DNA of 64,000 nt. It comes from Ohtaekwangia koreensis. Its GTDB lineage: Bacteria; Bacteroidota; Bacteroidia; Cytophagales; Cyclobacteriaceae. The first letter of the stretch is position 1; each line of letters begins with the position of its first letter. The notes beneath the pieces were generated by a model, which saw only the letters and a program-made list of their open reading frames with translations, did not search any database and was not told the DNA's origin. The DNA lies in contig NZ_FUZU01000002.1 of assembly GCF_900167975.1 (NCBI RefSeq), positions 1,185,501 to 1,249,500 on the forward strand, written 5' to 3'. Of this stretch, positions 45,333 to 54,603 are shown piece after piece. The translations under genes were made by a program, and so were the position numbers.

Positions 45333-46935
45333 CGCGCACGCGATCTTCTTTTGTAACATTGCGAATGGTTTGATAGCCCCACACATAGAACGTGTTATTA
45401 TACCATTGTTTTACACCACCTTCATAATCCTTCTCTGATCGGATATCATCAACAGGATCATTCGTTTTTATTTTCTCCGTTGCTTCGACAACGGAATCTT
45501 CTGGCAGAACAACAGACTTGATTTTTAGTTCGGATTCTTTTTTATACAACATCGTAAGTTTCGATCCGCTAATACAGAAGTCGGACGCTTGCTCAACCGA
45601 TGCCATTTTTACCTCATCTAATTTAATACTTTGATCCCATATTACTTTGCCTTTCGCATCAAAGGCTACAATAACAGTTTCATTGGTTTTTATTTCATCT
45701 GCGCTTTTTGAGTTGTTGCCATACGGCTGATAAGGCCGGTACATCCTGCTCATGCCCGGATAATAATAGCCAGGGTAGTATGGATTGAATCCATAGCCGC
45801 CATAGGAATATGGATTGTAATAATATGGACTGCTATAGTATGGATTGAGATTACTGGATGGTGAGTAAACTTCTGCCAGCAGCAAGTATCCTTCTTTATA
45901 CTCTGTTACTTTAAATGGCATAACATAGTTTATGAAGTTGGGGATCTCTCCTCTTTCGGAAGCGAGTCGCGATTGCTCTTTGATTTTTTCTGCACGCTTC
46001 GGATTCAGGTAATCAACGTAATGCCGGAGCTTGCCGAAATCAACGCGAAGTATTTTCTGATCACCAAACGGATCAACAGGCAAAGCAAAAAAACCAGTGG
46101 ACTGCTTGGAATTCTTTTCGCCCCACGTGCCGAGTACCATAAGTTCTTCGCGTTCCAGCGTGCTGGTAATACCGGCTTGCAGTGTAATGTTTTCTTCGAT
46201 CGGAACTTTGTCTTCCAGCAGAAGCTCACCACCTGTTGTATAGGTTCGGAAGATTACATCGCGTTCACCTTTCGAACCGCGATCCACCAATACTATATTA
46301 AACGTTTGGTTCTGATTGGTACGCAAGTCTACCAACTCAGTGTCTTTTTGAAACAAGCCCGATACAACTTTGATCAGCCCGCTGGAAAGTTCATACAGGA
46401 ATACAGCGGGTTCATTATTTACATATCCACCGAATACAAAACTATCACCGGCTTTGCTGAAATGTGTAAGCTTGAAATCGAGATCAGGTTTTATTGAATA
46501 ACGATTCGTTTCTTCGCCAGGAAGTTTTATACGTATAAGTTCGAAATCATTTTTATTTGTCTCGCCCGTACGGTATAAAAGGAAAAGCGCTCCCGGTGCT
46601 ACTTCGTAGCCAATCATTTTATAGCGCTCTTTAATTTCAAGCTCAACTACTTTTTTTTCCTGGAGTGTAGTGTCCAGTAAAAGTAATTCCCATATCCGGT
46701 TGTTGCCTTTATACTTGTCGCGTTCGCGGAACAATGCCAGCCCTTCTTCTTTGAGAGAGATGACATGATAGTAATCGTCAGAATTTTTTTGCTCTCGCTC
46801 GAATCGATGTGGCTGAAGGGTTTGGCCACACAGATCATTCACAACAAGTAGCATTATACTTATCACGAAACATACCGGAATGATGCCGGAGATGCTATAC
46901 TTTGAATCTGAAACCTTGCCCTTTGTCATCATCAT
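45298..46935 (-). CDS. Secreted hypothetical protein with Tyr/Pro/Gly-rich insert
   Basis: 545 residues. The N-terminal hydrophobic segment (about 17-35, ending CGQ) is a signal peptide after a longer polar start. The body matches the neighbouring paralogue (GLALFRERD, LFLLYRTGE, FVFGGYVNNEPAVFLYEL, LLLAEVYSP) and probably forms a beta-propeller. Between LLLAEVYSP and the next strand lies an insert of about 50 residues made almost only of Tyr, Pro, Gly, Asn and Ser. Its start overlaps the EVE gene stop by ATGA (46932-46935), so the three genes are one transcript. Function unknown. Confidence 0.82.
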   Translation of the reverse strand: MMMTKGKVSDSKYSISGIIPVCFVISIMLLVVNDLCGQTLQPHRFEREQKNSDDYYHVISLKEEGLALFRERDKYKGNNRIWELLLLDTTLQEKKVVELEIKERYKMIGYEVAPGALFLLYRTGETNKNDFELIRIKLPGEETNRYSIKPDLDFKLTHFSKAGDSFVFGGYVNNEPAVFLYELSSGLIKVVSGLFQKDTELVDLRTNQNQTFNIVLVDRGSKGERDVIFRTYTTGGELLLEDKVPIEENITLQAGITSTLEREELMVLGTWGEKNSKQSTGFFALPVDPFGDQKILRVDFGKLRHYVDYLNPKRAEKIKEQSRLASERGEIPNFINYVMPFKVTEYKEGYLLLAEVYSPSSNLNPYYSSPYYYNPYSYGGYGFNPYYPGYYYPGMSRMYRPYQPYGNNSKSADEIKTNETVIVAFDAKGKVIWDQSIKLDEVKMASVEQASDFCISGSKLTMLYKKESELKIKSVVLPEDSVVEATEKIKTNDPVDDIRSEKDYEGGVKQWYNNTFYVWGYQTIRNVTKEDRVRDVFYINKVVVH

Positions 46936-47336
46936 TTTCCCTCGCTTAAGGCTATCACCATATCAAACTCTTCTTTCTTTACAGGCTGCACGGAAAGTCT
47001 TGATACTCTTACCAGCGCCATATCGGTTAAACGCTTATCGGACTTTATTTGTGCGAGGGTAATAGGAGTTTTTAATTTTTTGTCAGGTGAAATATCCACC
47101 ACAGACCACTCGTTGTCGGTAGGATCCGGATAATGTTCTTTTACGATTTTTGCTATACCAACGATCGCCTTGCCTTCATTACTGTGATAAAAAAAAGCAA
47201 GGTCGCCTTTCTTCATCGCCTTCAAATTGTTACGTGCCTGGTAATTTCGTACACCTTCCCAAACCGTTTTTTTGTCACGCACCAGATCATCCCATGAGTA
47301 GACATCCGGTTCAGATTTCATAAGCCAATAATTCAT
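46932..47336 (-). CDS. EVE domain protein (YTH/PUA-like)
   Basis: EVE-domain protein of the thymocyte nuclear protein 1 type, 134 residues from the ATG at 47336, which gives the family N-terminus MNYWLMKSEPDVYSWDDL (the signature W-L-M-K-S-E-P-x-x-Y-S). Later motifs are WEGVRNYQARN, GDLAFFYHSN and VGIAKIV. The PUA-like fold binds modified bases in nucleic acids. It is the first gene of a three-gene minus-strand operon with two secreted proteins, an odd combination that I cannot explain functionally. Confidence 0.94.
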   Translation of the reverse strand: MNYWLMKSEPDVYSWDDLVRDKKTVWEGVRNYQARNNLKAMKKGDLAFFYHSNEGKAIVGIAKIVKEHYPDPTDNEWSVVDISPDKKLKTPITLAQIKSDKRLTDMALVRVSRLSVQPVKKEEFDMVIALSEGK

Positions 47337-47514
47337 ATCAGTCGTCAAGTTGATTTCTAAATTTACAAGAAACACGTTAACAACAATTCATAAGCGTTTA
47401 ATTTTTCTTTCCCCTCCAACCTTTGCCCTATACAACGGTGTCAATGATGATGTAAAAGATTAAGATCATTCAATGGCGTTGACTGATCTTATACACTATA
47501 ACCCCCTCTCTGCT

Positions 47515-49722
47515 ATGAAAAGATTTTTTCTGTTGTGGTATGGTATTGCCTTGTTTTGTCCGGTATATGCACAATGGCAGGCAGTACATCCTAAAACACC
47601 TTTCCATCAGCTTTTTACAAAAGCGTTCGTATCAGCCGATCATTCGGAATTTTATGCAATAGGCAACAGTGTCGGTATTTCAAAAGATCAGGGCGCTACA
47701 TGGCAACGCGAAGTGCAGAATAGCTTACCGGTACATATCACTACCGACATGCGTTTCCTCGATATCTTTTTCTCAAGCGATAATGTGGGTTACTTCCTAT
47801 ATCAGAATCGTGTATACAAAACGGTTGACCGCGGCAAAAGCTGGACGAAGGTGCTGGAGGTAGAACAGTCTCACCCACACTATATGGCGAGTGCTTTTTT
47901 CGATGCACTATATTTCACCGATGATGATCACGGATATGTTGTAGGCGAATTCGAGAAAATATTCAAAACAAATGATGGCGGTGCCACCTGGCAGACTATA
48001 CGCAGAACAAACACAACGGCTCCCTATACCAGTTATACAGATGTACAGTTCCTGGATGAGAATATAGGTTTCATTTCAGGGTATACTGTGGATAATATCA
48101 CCATGAATTTTGGGTTTACGGAATTTGTGATGAAGACTACAGATGGTGGTGTACATTGGCAGGAGGCGGAGGTTCCTACAGACCTTGAAAATCGTGAGGT
48201 AAAAATCCAGTTCATCAACAGCGATATCGGGTTTGCGCATGTTACACGATCTCAATATGGCGATGATCTTTTTATGACAACCAATGGAGGTAAGTCATGG
48301 AATAAAAATTCGTTGGACAGTTTACGAGACATCCATGCAGTATATTTTGTGGACGAGCGAACAGGTTTTATGTATGGCAAAGATTTCAACTATACCATGA
48401 AATTATTCCGTACGGAAGATGGGGGAGAGCATTGGCAACGCATTGCCTTACCAGTCTTTAGCGGACAGGATGAAAAAGTAATTATGGATATTAAGTTTTC
48501 AGATGCTGATCATGGTATAGCAGTAGGCTCCGGTGGAAATATAGTGAAGACACATGATGGGGGAAGAACATGGCAGGTGAGTAATCAAGGATATCCTTTC
48601 TTCTATGCTTTTGATTTTGTCGATGATAAAAAAGGGTATGCTACATCCGGTAGAGGATTTTTCAAAACGAATGATGGTGGTAATACTTGGGTATATGCAG
48701 ATCGTTCGGATTCACTGGTGATTCTGGATATGGATTTTAAAAATGAGAACGATGGTATTTTTTATGGATTCAAGAATAACTATTTCCACGTAAGTGACGG
48801 TGGACAAAAAATTGATTCGATAAAATTGCCAGTGTTCTTTATGTCATTGTCGGAAGCGATTGTTGAAGGTGATTCATTGTTTATCAGTGGAGCAACGATC
48901 GTTCCGGGAGGAAATATACTCTTAAAGTCGGGAGATCGCGGAAAACATTGGCAAGTATTGCCGCTGCAGGAGAGTGATGAATTTATAGTAGACATGAGTC
49001 GCGTGAATAGTACTTTTTATGTAGGCACAACGCAATCCATTCTTCACTCTACCAATGGTAAAGCATGGGAGCATGTAAATACTTTTTCATTTGGATACCT
49101 GGAATGCATGACGTTTGCAAATGCAGAGGTTGGTTTCGCCAGTGTCAATTCAGAGGTGATGCGTACACATGATGGTGGGAAGACGTGGTACGAGGTGGGT
49201 ATATTTCCCGCGAATGCAATAATTCAAAAGTTCCTGGTAGTGAATACCAAGGTTGTATTTGCGTATGGTGCGAAACTGATACAAGGTGCGTACTACGGCG
49301 CCATCTGGAAGTCGGTAGACTTCGGGTTGAATTGGACAGAAGAAACATTACCTGTAGTAGTAGATGAAGCTATAAGTGATATGAGTATAGTAGATAATAT
49401 AGTGTTTGCTATAGGTGGATATGGGCGAGTATTGCGAACAGAACTTACAGAAGTAATCACAGGTTTTGAGGAGACTGATAAAGCAGTATTAAAAGTTTTC
49501 CCCGTGCCTTCATCAGGCCAGGTGAGTTTTGAACTTCAGAAGGATGAAGTAGTGGAGCACGTACAAGCATTCGATCTGCAAGGCAATGAATTGCAGATAT
49601 TCATACAACGGGATGAATCGCTGTATCACGTTGATCTGGCAGCGTATATACCAGGACTCTATATTCTTCGCGTAACAACAAACAAAGAATGTTACCGACA
49701 AAAGATCATGAAAGTGGAGTGA
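47515..49722 (+). CDS. BNR/YCF48-like repeat protein with type IX sorting domain
   Basis: Start at 47515 gives a signal peptide ending VYAQ. The body contains about a dozen Asp-box motifs of the form S/T-x-D-G-G-x-T-W (for example TNDGGATW, THDGGRTW, THDGGKTW), each in a beta-propeller blade, as in sialidase-like and YCF48 proteins. The last about 75 residues are a type IX secretion C-terminal sorting domain (begins VFPVPSSGQVSFEL, ends LYILRVTTN and a KIMKVE-like strand), so it is exported across the outer membrane and may be surface anchored. 735 residues. There is no enzymatic motif of sialidases (no Arg triad seen). Confidence 0.9.
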   Translation: MKRFFLLWYGIALFCPVYAQWQAVHPKTPFHQLFTKAFVSADHSEFYAIGNSVGISKDQGATWQREVQNSLPVHITTDMRFLDIFFSSDNVGYFLYQNRVYKTVDRGKSWTKVLEVEQSHPHYMASAFFDALYFTDDDHGYVVGEFEKIFKTNDGGATWQTIRRTNTTAPYTSYTDVQFLDENIGFISGYTVDNITMNFGFTEFVMKTTDGGVHWQEAEVPTDLENREVKIQFINSDIGFAHVTRSQYGDDLFMTTNGGKSWNKNSLDSLRDIHAVYFVDERTGFMYGKDFNYTMKLFRTEDGGEHWQRIALPVFSGQDEKVIMDIKFSDADHGIAVGSGGNIVKTHDGGRTWQVSNQGYPFFYAFDFVDDKKGYATSGRGFFKTNDGGNTWVYADRSDSLVILDMDFKNENDGIFYGFKNNYFHVSDGGQKIDSIKLPVFFMSLSEAIVEGDSLFISGATIVPGGNILLKSGDRGKHWQVLPLQESDEFIVDMSRVNSTFYVGTTQSILHSTNGKAWEHVNTFSFGYLECMTFANAEVGFASVNSEVMRTHDGGKTWYEVGIFPANAIIQKFLVVNTKVVFAYGAKLIQGAYYGAIWKSVDFGLNWTEETLPVVVDEAISDMSIVDNIVFAIGGYGRVLRTELTEVITGFEETDKAVLKVFPVPSSGQVSFELQKDEVVEHVQAFDLQGNELQIFIQRDESLYHVDLAAYIPGLYILRVTTNKECYRQKIMKVE

Positions 49723-49731
49723 GGAGGTATG

Positions 49732-50541
49732 TTATGGAAGCAAGCCCGACCATGAAGTATATTCTGAAGGTATATTCAGCGTTATCTCTTTCTCGAAGAT
49801 GCCAAATACGGAAGCTCCGGAACCACTCATGCTGGCATATATAGCTCCGTGGTTGTATAGGTATTCTTTTACGGAAGCTATAACTGGGTATTTATGAAAA
49901 ACGGATTCTTCAAAATTATTCTTTAAAGAATTCTTCCATCCGGAAAGCTCTTGTCTTTCCAGTATATGTTGAAGTTCTGTTTCAGGCTGACGTGGTGATA
50001 TACCAGCATACGCTTCCGCAGTGGATACATGCACGTTCGGTTTTATCAGTACCATGAACTTCCCTCTGAGGGATAGCGGGAACTCTTTCAAAATCTCTCC
50101 ACGGCCGGTTCCCATCATAGGTTTATCCTGAATGAAAAAAGCGCAGTCGCTTCCAAGCTTCGCAGCATAGTTCATCATCGTATCAACCGTAAGGTTTAGC
50201 TTGAAGACTATATTCAGTAATCGAATGGTATGTGCAGCATCGGAAGAGCCTCCACCTAAACCTGCACCGGTCGGTATAATTTTATGCAGGTGTATATTTA
50301 CCGGGGCAAGATCAAAATCGCTCTTTAAAAGTTTATAGGCTTTGAGACAAAGATTATCTTCTGCATTGCCTGGGATGGCGATGCCACTGCTGGTAAATGA
50401 AAGTGAATCGGAAGGTATAACTTCAAGTATGTCGGTCCAGGGAACAGGGTAGAAGCACGTCTCAAGATCATGAAAACCATCGGCTCGTTTTCGGATGATA
50501 TGAAGGCCGAGGTTTATTTTACAAGGAGGGAAAGATACCAT
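49732..50541 (-). CDS. ispE: 4-diphosphocytidyl-2-C-methyl-D-erythritol kinase
   Basis: Fourth enzyme of the non-mevalonate isoprenoid pathway; phosphorylates CDP-methylerythritol. GHMP kinase fold, 269 residues, with the ATP loop PTGAGLGGGSSDAA and the N-terminal PCKINLGLHI block with a catalytic Lys and Asn. Directly downstream of fabI on the same strand, with a perfect 26-base palindrome in the gap. Convergent with the BNR gene across only 9 bases. Confidence 0.96.
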   Translation of the reverse strand: MVSFPPCKINLGLHIIRKRADGFHDLETCFYPVPWTDILEVIPSDSLSFTSSGIAIPGNAEDNLCLKAYKLLKSDFDLAPVNIHLHKIIPTGAGLGGGSSDAAHTIRLLNIVFKLNLTVDTMMNYAAKLGSDCAFFIQDKPMMGTGRGEILKEFPLSLRGKFMVLIKPNVHVSTAEAYAGISPRQPETELQHILERQELSGWKNSLKNNFEESVFHKYPVIASVKEYLYNHGAIYASMSGSGASVFGIFEKEITLNIPSEYTSWSGLLP

Positions 50542-50565
50542 GAAGCTGCGTGTTACGAGTTATAC

Positions 50566-50591
50566 GCTGCAGACTATATATAGTCTGCAGC
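50566..50591. repeat. Perfect 26-bp palindrome between fabI and ispE
   Basis: GCTGCAGACTATA followed directly by its reverse complement TATAGTCTGCAGC with no loop. It is 16 bases after the fabI stop and 24 bases before the ispE start (minus strand order fabI then ispE). A two-fold symmetric site of this length with zero spacing suits a dimeric DNA-binding protein, a cruciform, or an intercistronic hairpin. Confidence 0.85.
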
Positions 50592-50607
50592 ACAAACCCG
50601 GAGCTTA

Positions 50608-51420
50608 TTATTTTGTAAGACGTTGAATCAGATCTTCAGTGATACCCGTAGAGGAGAACCCGCCATCGTGCATCAAGTTTTGCATGGTTACCATGCGTGT
50701 GAAATCAGAGAACATGGATACGATATAGCTTGCACAATCTTCTGAAGATGCATTGCCAAGAGGCGACATCATCTGTGCATAGTCAAAAAACACATCGAAG
50801 CCAGATATACCAGCGCCAGCTGTAGTTTTGGTAGGCGATTGTGAAATCGTGTTGACACGAACCTTCTTCAGTTTACCAAAGCGGTAGCCATAGCTGCGCG
50901 CGATTGATTCGAGAACCGCCTTAGCCTGCGCCATATCAGAGTAATCCGGATACGTGCGTTGTGCCGCGATATAGGTAAGTGCAAGGATAGAGCCCCACTC
51001 GTTCATGGAGTCAAGTTTCTCTGCAGTCTGCAATACTTTGTGAAAAGAAACACCCGAGATATCCAAAGTCTTCAGGAACCATTCATAGTTCATGTCACCA
51101 TAAGGTCTGCCTTTCCGCACGTTCGGGCTCATACCAATGGAGTGCAAAACGAAGTCAAGTTTTCCTCCCAAAATTTCTACAGACTTGCTGAAAAGGTTTG
51201 TTAAATCTTGTTCGGAAGTGGCATCAGCAGGGATTACTTCAGCGTTGCAAGCTGCTGCCAGCTCGTTAATTTTACCCATTCGCATAGCAATAGGTGCATT
51301 GGTCAAGGTAAATGATCCTCCCTCTTCCTTTACTTTCAATGCTGTTTTCCAGGCGATGGAGTTCTCGTCTAATGCTCCAAAGATGATACCGCGTTTTCCT
51401 TTCAATAAGTTGTTAGCCAT
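50608..51420 (-). CDS. fabI: Enoyl-ACP reductase (NADH), FabI type
   Basis: Last reducing step of the fatty-acid elongation cycle. 270 residues; N-terminal GKRGIIFGALDENSIAWK contains the SDR nucleotide-binding loop, and catalytic Tyr150, Tyr160 and Lys167 keep the FabI spacing (Tyr-x9-Tyr-x6-Lys). TISQSPTKTTAGAGISGF matches the substrate-loop region of FabI. Followed by ispE. Confidence 0.97.
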   Translation of the reverse strand: MANNLLKGKRGIIFGALDENSIAWKTALKVKEEGGSFTLTNAPIAMRMGKINELAAACNAEVIPADATSEQDLTNLFSKSVEILGGKLDFVLHSIGMSPNVRKGRPYGDMNYEWFLKTLDISGVSFHKVLQTAEKLDSMNEWGSILALTYIAAQRTYPDYSDMAQAKAVLESIARSYGYRFGKLKKVRVNTISQSPTKTTAGAGISGFDVFFDYAQMMSPLGNASSEDCASYIVSMFSDFTRMVTMQNLMHDGGFSSTGITEDLIQRLTK

Positions 51421-51624
51421 AGCAGTTTTATAGTTCTAAAATGGTTTGTTAAAACACAATATTACAAAATTCTGGTTGTTGCCCGGAAGATCCTTTTTAA
51501 CCCGTACGTTGTAACGATTATTTTATCTCGTAAACTCCTCGCGATGAAGGCAAAAGGCCTGCATTATTACTGGACAATTGGCTTAAAAAAGCATAACTTT
51601 AGTTACACCAAAATATATAAGTCT

Positions 51625-52362
51625 ATGGAAACTAGATCTACTTTTTTCAGTACATGGGATCAGTATATGTATGCGGGCGCTGGGGTTTGTGTGACCCTGG
51701 CAGTATTGATTCTGCTCTATCACGAGCTAAGGGTTTTTATGGTGAAAGATTATAAAGACAGATACGATTATGTGAATCTGAATGAGATCAGGTACTTCTG
51801 GTATTCAGTTATGGCCTTTATTCTTGCCGGAACATTTTTCGCCAATACCATTGCCAGCAGAGCTATAGAAGCGAATAGCATGCGTTGGTTTTATGTTAGA
51901 ACATTTATAGTGCTGGGTTTAACAGTCATTGCCTATTTTGTATTCTTCAGCCTTGTAAAAATTTATTATCCGAGGTATGTGGAGCGGAGACTTACCAAGC
52001 TTCGCGATACGCCCCGAGTATCGCCCTCCGGTAATGTTATGCGGAAGCTTACTCAATCGGAAGTACAGGAACATCATCTTGAGGTTACCACGAAAATCAA
52101 TGACGTGCATTCTATTGATTATGATGTTTGGATCGATGATAAAACAGGGTTTAAGAAAATAGAAAAATACAACGCGTATCAACATGCGGAAGAGTGCTCG
52201 GAATGTGGATACTATACTATGAAAATTGATCAAGAGGAAGTAGAGCAACAGCCCACATTGTCAAACAACGGATTGTTGCTTAAACACTATAAATGTTCGT
52301 ATTGCGGCCATCGCGAGCAACATGAAGTAGTGATTGCAAGACTTTCGGAAAATGTAGCGTGA
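51625..52362 (+). CDS. Membrane protein with C-terminal zinc ribbon, hypothetical
   Basis: Start at 51625 is preferred; the upstream extension is not signal-like. 245 residues. Three hydrophobic segments (about 15-35, 60-80, 92-115) precede a cytoplasmic tail. The end carries CSECGYY and then, 28 residues on, CSYCGHREQH, two Cys-x2-Cys pairs forming a rubredoxin-like zinc knuckle. I do not recognise the family. It is divergent from fabI and convergent with the TPR kinase gene across 30 bases. Confidence 0.72.
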   Translation: METRSTFFSTWDQYMYAGAGVCVTLAVLILLYHELRVFMVKDYKDRYDYVNLNEIRYFWYSVMAFILAGTFFANTIASRAIEANSMRWFYVRTFIVLGLTVIAYFVFFSLVKIYYPRYVERRLTKLRDTPRVSPSGNVMRKLTQSEVQEHHLEVTTKINDVHSIDYDVWIDDKTGFKKIEKYNAYQHAEECSECGYYTMKIDQEEVEQQPTLSNNGLLLKHYKCSYCGHREQHEVVIARLSENVA

Positions 52363-52392
52363 TCGTATATAGTAAAGAGGTGAGCGTTGTCT

Positions 52393-54549
52393 TTATTGAA
52401 CGATGCGGAGCTTTATGGTAATGGTTGTGCCGATGCCATAATCACTGATCAGTTCAATCTCCCCCTTCAATTTTGTTACTGCCTTTTTCACAAGGTATAG
52501 GCCGAGCCCATTACCTTTTGATGCCTGTGATGCACGAAAGTATAGATCAAAAAGTTGCGACTGGTATTTTTCTTCCACCCCTATACCATTATCAGCAATG
52601 GAGATCTGGATAGAGTCGTTTGTTTTTGCAACGTTCACGTCTACAAAAGGTGTGGCTCCGGCTTGCGTTTTGCGAAAGAGGACAGAATTTTCAATCAGGT
52701 TACGGAATATAATCTGAAGCAGGGCCGCATTTGAAAGTATAACTATATCCTGCGAAGGACTGAAGTGACATACAATATTATACTTGGTGAAATCCGCTTT
52801 AAAGTACTTCAGGCTTTCCTCAATAACACGATGGAGATTCACCGGGCTGATCGGTAAATTAGCCTTGTTCAATTCGTACATCATCTGCATCTTGAACAAC
52901 ATACTGTCCATGCTACGCGCTGTATCTACAACCTTGTCAAACAATACTATAGATTGAGGATCATTGATCGCATAGCGCGCTACCTGGTCCAAGCCCAACA
53001 ATGTTGTGATGGGCCTGCGCATGTCGTGTGATGAACGATATAGAAATGTGTCGAGTTCGTTATTGGTTACTTCGAGTTCATGCGTGCGCTCTTCTACCTT
53101 TTGTTCGAGTTGAGCATTGAGTAGCTGGATGTACTGATTGTTCTCCTGCAATTGCGTACTCTGCGTTTCGAGTTCTACATTTTTTGCTTCAATTTCATTG
53201 TGTTGAAGTTGTATGAGTTGCGCAATATTTTTTTGTCGCCTGTAATTATAGATCAGGTTTATCACCAGAATCACTAATAAGATCAATCCTACAAGCGTAG
53301 CGATAAATATAGTACGCTGGCTGCGGATGCGTTCCTGCTGTATCTCGTTGTTCTTGGTTAACAACTCGATCTCAGTTTGTTTCTGATCAAGATCATAACT
53401 CGCTTTTACCTTCGCAAGATTTAATGACTCCTGCTCCTGGTATAGCGAATCGCGAAGTTGAACATGATGCGCCAGCGCTTTATAGGCAGCAGGAAAATGG
53501 CCGGTAGCAGATTTTAGTTTAGAGTATGTATAGTAATAATTTGCCATCGCCTTGCGCCTGTTTACTTTATCGGCCTCCTGGGCAAATACAGCTTTTGCAG
53601 AATCAAGATATCGTGTAGCCATTTCGATATCATTTATAGAGAGATAAATCTGACACAACTCAGTAGCAGCCACACCTGCACTACCCCATACTTTAAATTT
53701 TTTACTCGTTCTGTAATCCGCTACTATACTCTTGATGGCCTCTTGTGTTTGTCCAAGATTTTTTAATACAACCGCTTTGTTTCCATTGATTAACCCGATC
53801 CAGAATTCATCGTTAATTTCTTTCGCCAGCGCTTCAGCTTTTTCATAATTGATAATGGCGATATCATATTGCTTTAGCTTATAGTTGGCCAGGGCAATCG
53901 TATTGTATATACTCATCTTCTGAAACTTGGTTTGATCAGTGATCTCACCCAGCATCATCTTGTCGTGATAACTCAATACACGATATCCTTCTTCTATACA
54001 TTGTCTGTAATTGTGTGCGTCATAATTGATCATACAGCCCTGGTAGTGGCAGAGCACCACATAGTTGAACATGTTCAGATTCTCAAATAATTTTGCTGCG
54101 TCTAATATATGCTGAAGTCCTCCGGCACGTAGTTCTTGTTCGCTGAGGAATTGCCCCATGTTTAAATGAGCCAAAGCAGAAGCAAATGCATTGTCGGAAT
54201 TGTCCTTTGCTACATTCAACGCTTCGCCATAATATCGCAGGGCCTCCTCTCTGTTACCAATGCGATCATAAATCTGCGCTATATTTCGGTAGGCGAGCAC
54301 TTCCCCGACAGGCATCTTGTTATTCTTGACGGTTGACAAAGCCTGGAAAGCTAGATTCAACGCCCGACCTGTTGGTTCGTTGGCAAGTATTTTTTCCATC
54401 TTGTCAAAAATACCATCGAGTCTTTCCTGGGGAGTAGTGGGAATTACTTTCAACATGCTATCCACTTGCAAGGTGTCTTGCGCTATGGAGATGTTCATCA
54501 CTAACGTTACGAACAAGAATAGAGCAATAAAGCCCAGATTTTTATGCAT
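52393..54549 (-). CDS. TPR-containing sensor histidine kinase
   Basis: 718 residues: signal peptide, a periplasmic region of TPR repeats (about 70-365), a membrane segment (about 411-433), a coiled coil rich in Gln/Glu (about 445-490), a HisKA helix with His508 in SSHDMRRPITTL, and an HATPase_c domain (NLIENSVLF; GNGLGLYLVKKAV). There is no receiver domain or linked regulator; this class in Bacteroidota usually lacks a neighbouring response regulator. Divergent from murI across 54 bases. The signal it senses is unknown. Confidence 0.92.
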   Translation of the reverse strand: MHKNLGFIALFLFVTLVMNISIAQDTLQVDSMLKVIPTTPQERLDGIFDKMEKILANEPTGRALNLAFQALSTVKNNKMPVGEVLAYRNIAQIYDRIGNREEALRYYGEALNVAKDNSDNAFASALAHLNMGQFLSEQELRAGGLQHILDAAKLFENLNMFNYVVLCHYQGCMINYDAHNYRQCIEEGYRVLSYHDKMMLGEITDQTKFQKMSIYNTIALANYKLKQYDIAIINYEKAEALAKEINDEFWIGLINGNKAVVLKNLGQTQEAIKSIVADYRTSKKFKVWGSAGVAATELCQIYLSINDIEMATRYLDSAKAVFAQEADKVNRRKAMANYYYTYSKLKSATGHFPAAYKALAHHVQLRDSLYQEQESLNLAKVKASYDLDQKQTEIELLTKNNEIQQERIRSQRTIFIATLVGLILLVILVINLIYNYRRQKNIAQLIQLQHNEIEAKNVELETQSTQLQENNQYIQLLNAQLEQKVEERTHELEVTNNELDTFLYRSSHDMRRPITTLLGLDQVARYAINDPQSIVLFDKVVDTARSMDSMLFKMQMMYELNKANLPISPVNLHRVIEESLKYFKADFTKYNIVCHFSPSQDIVILSNAALLQIIFRNLIENSVLFRKTQAGATPFVDVNVAKTNDSIQISIADNGIGVEEKYQSQLFDLYFRASQASKGNGLGLYLVKKAVTKLKGEIELISDYGIGTTITIKLRIVQ

Positions 54550-54603
54550 GGCTCGGATACAGGTGACGTTAAATTTAATAAAATTCGCATCGATTTACAG
54601 ATA

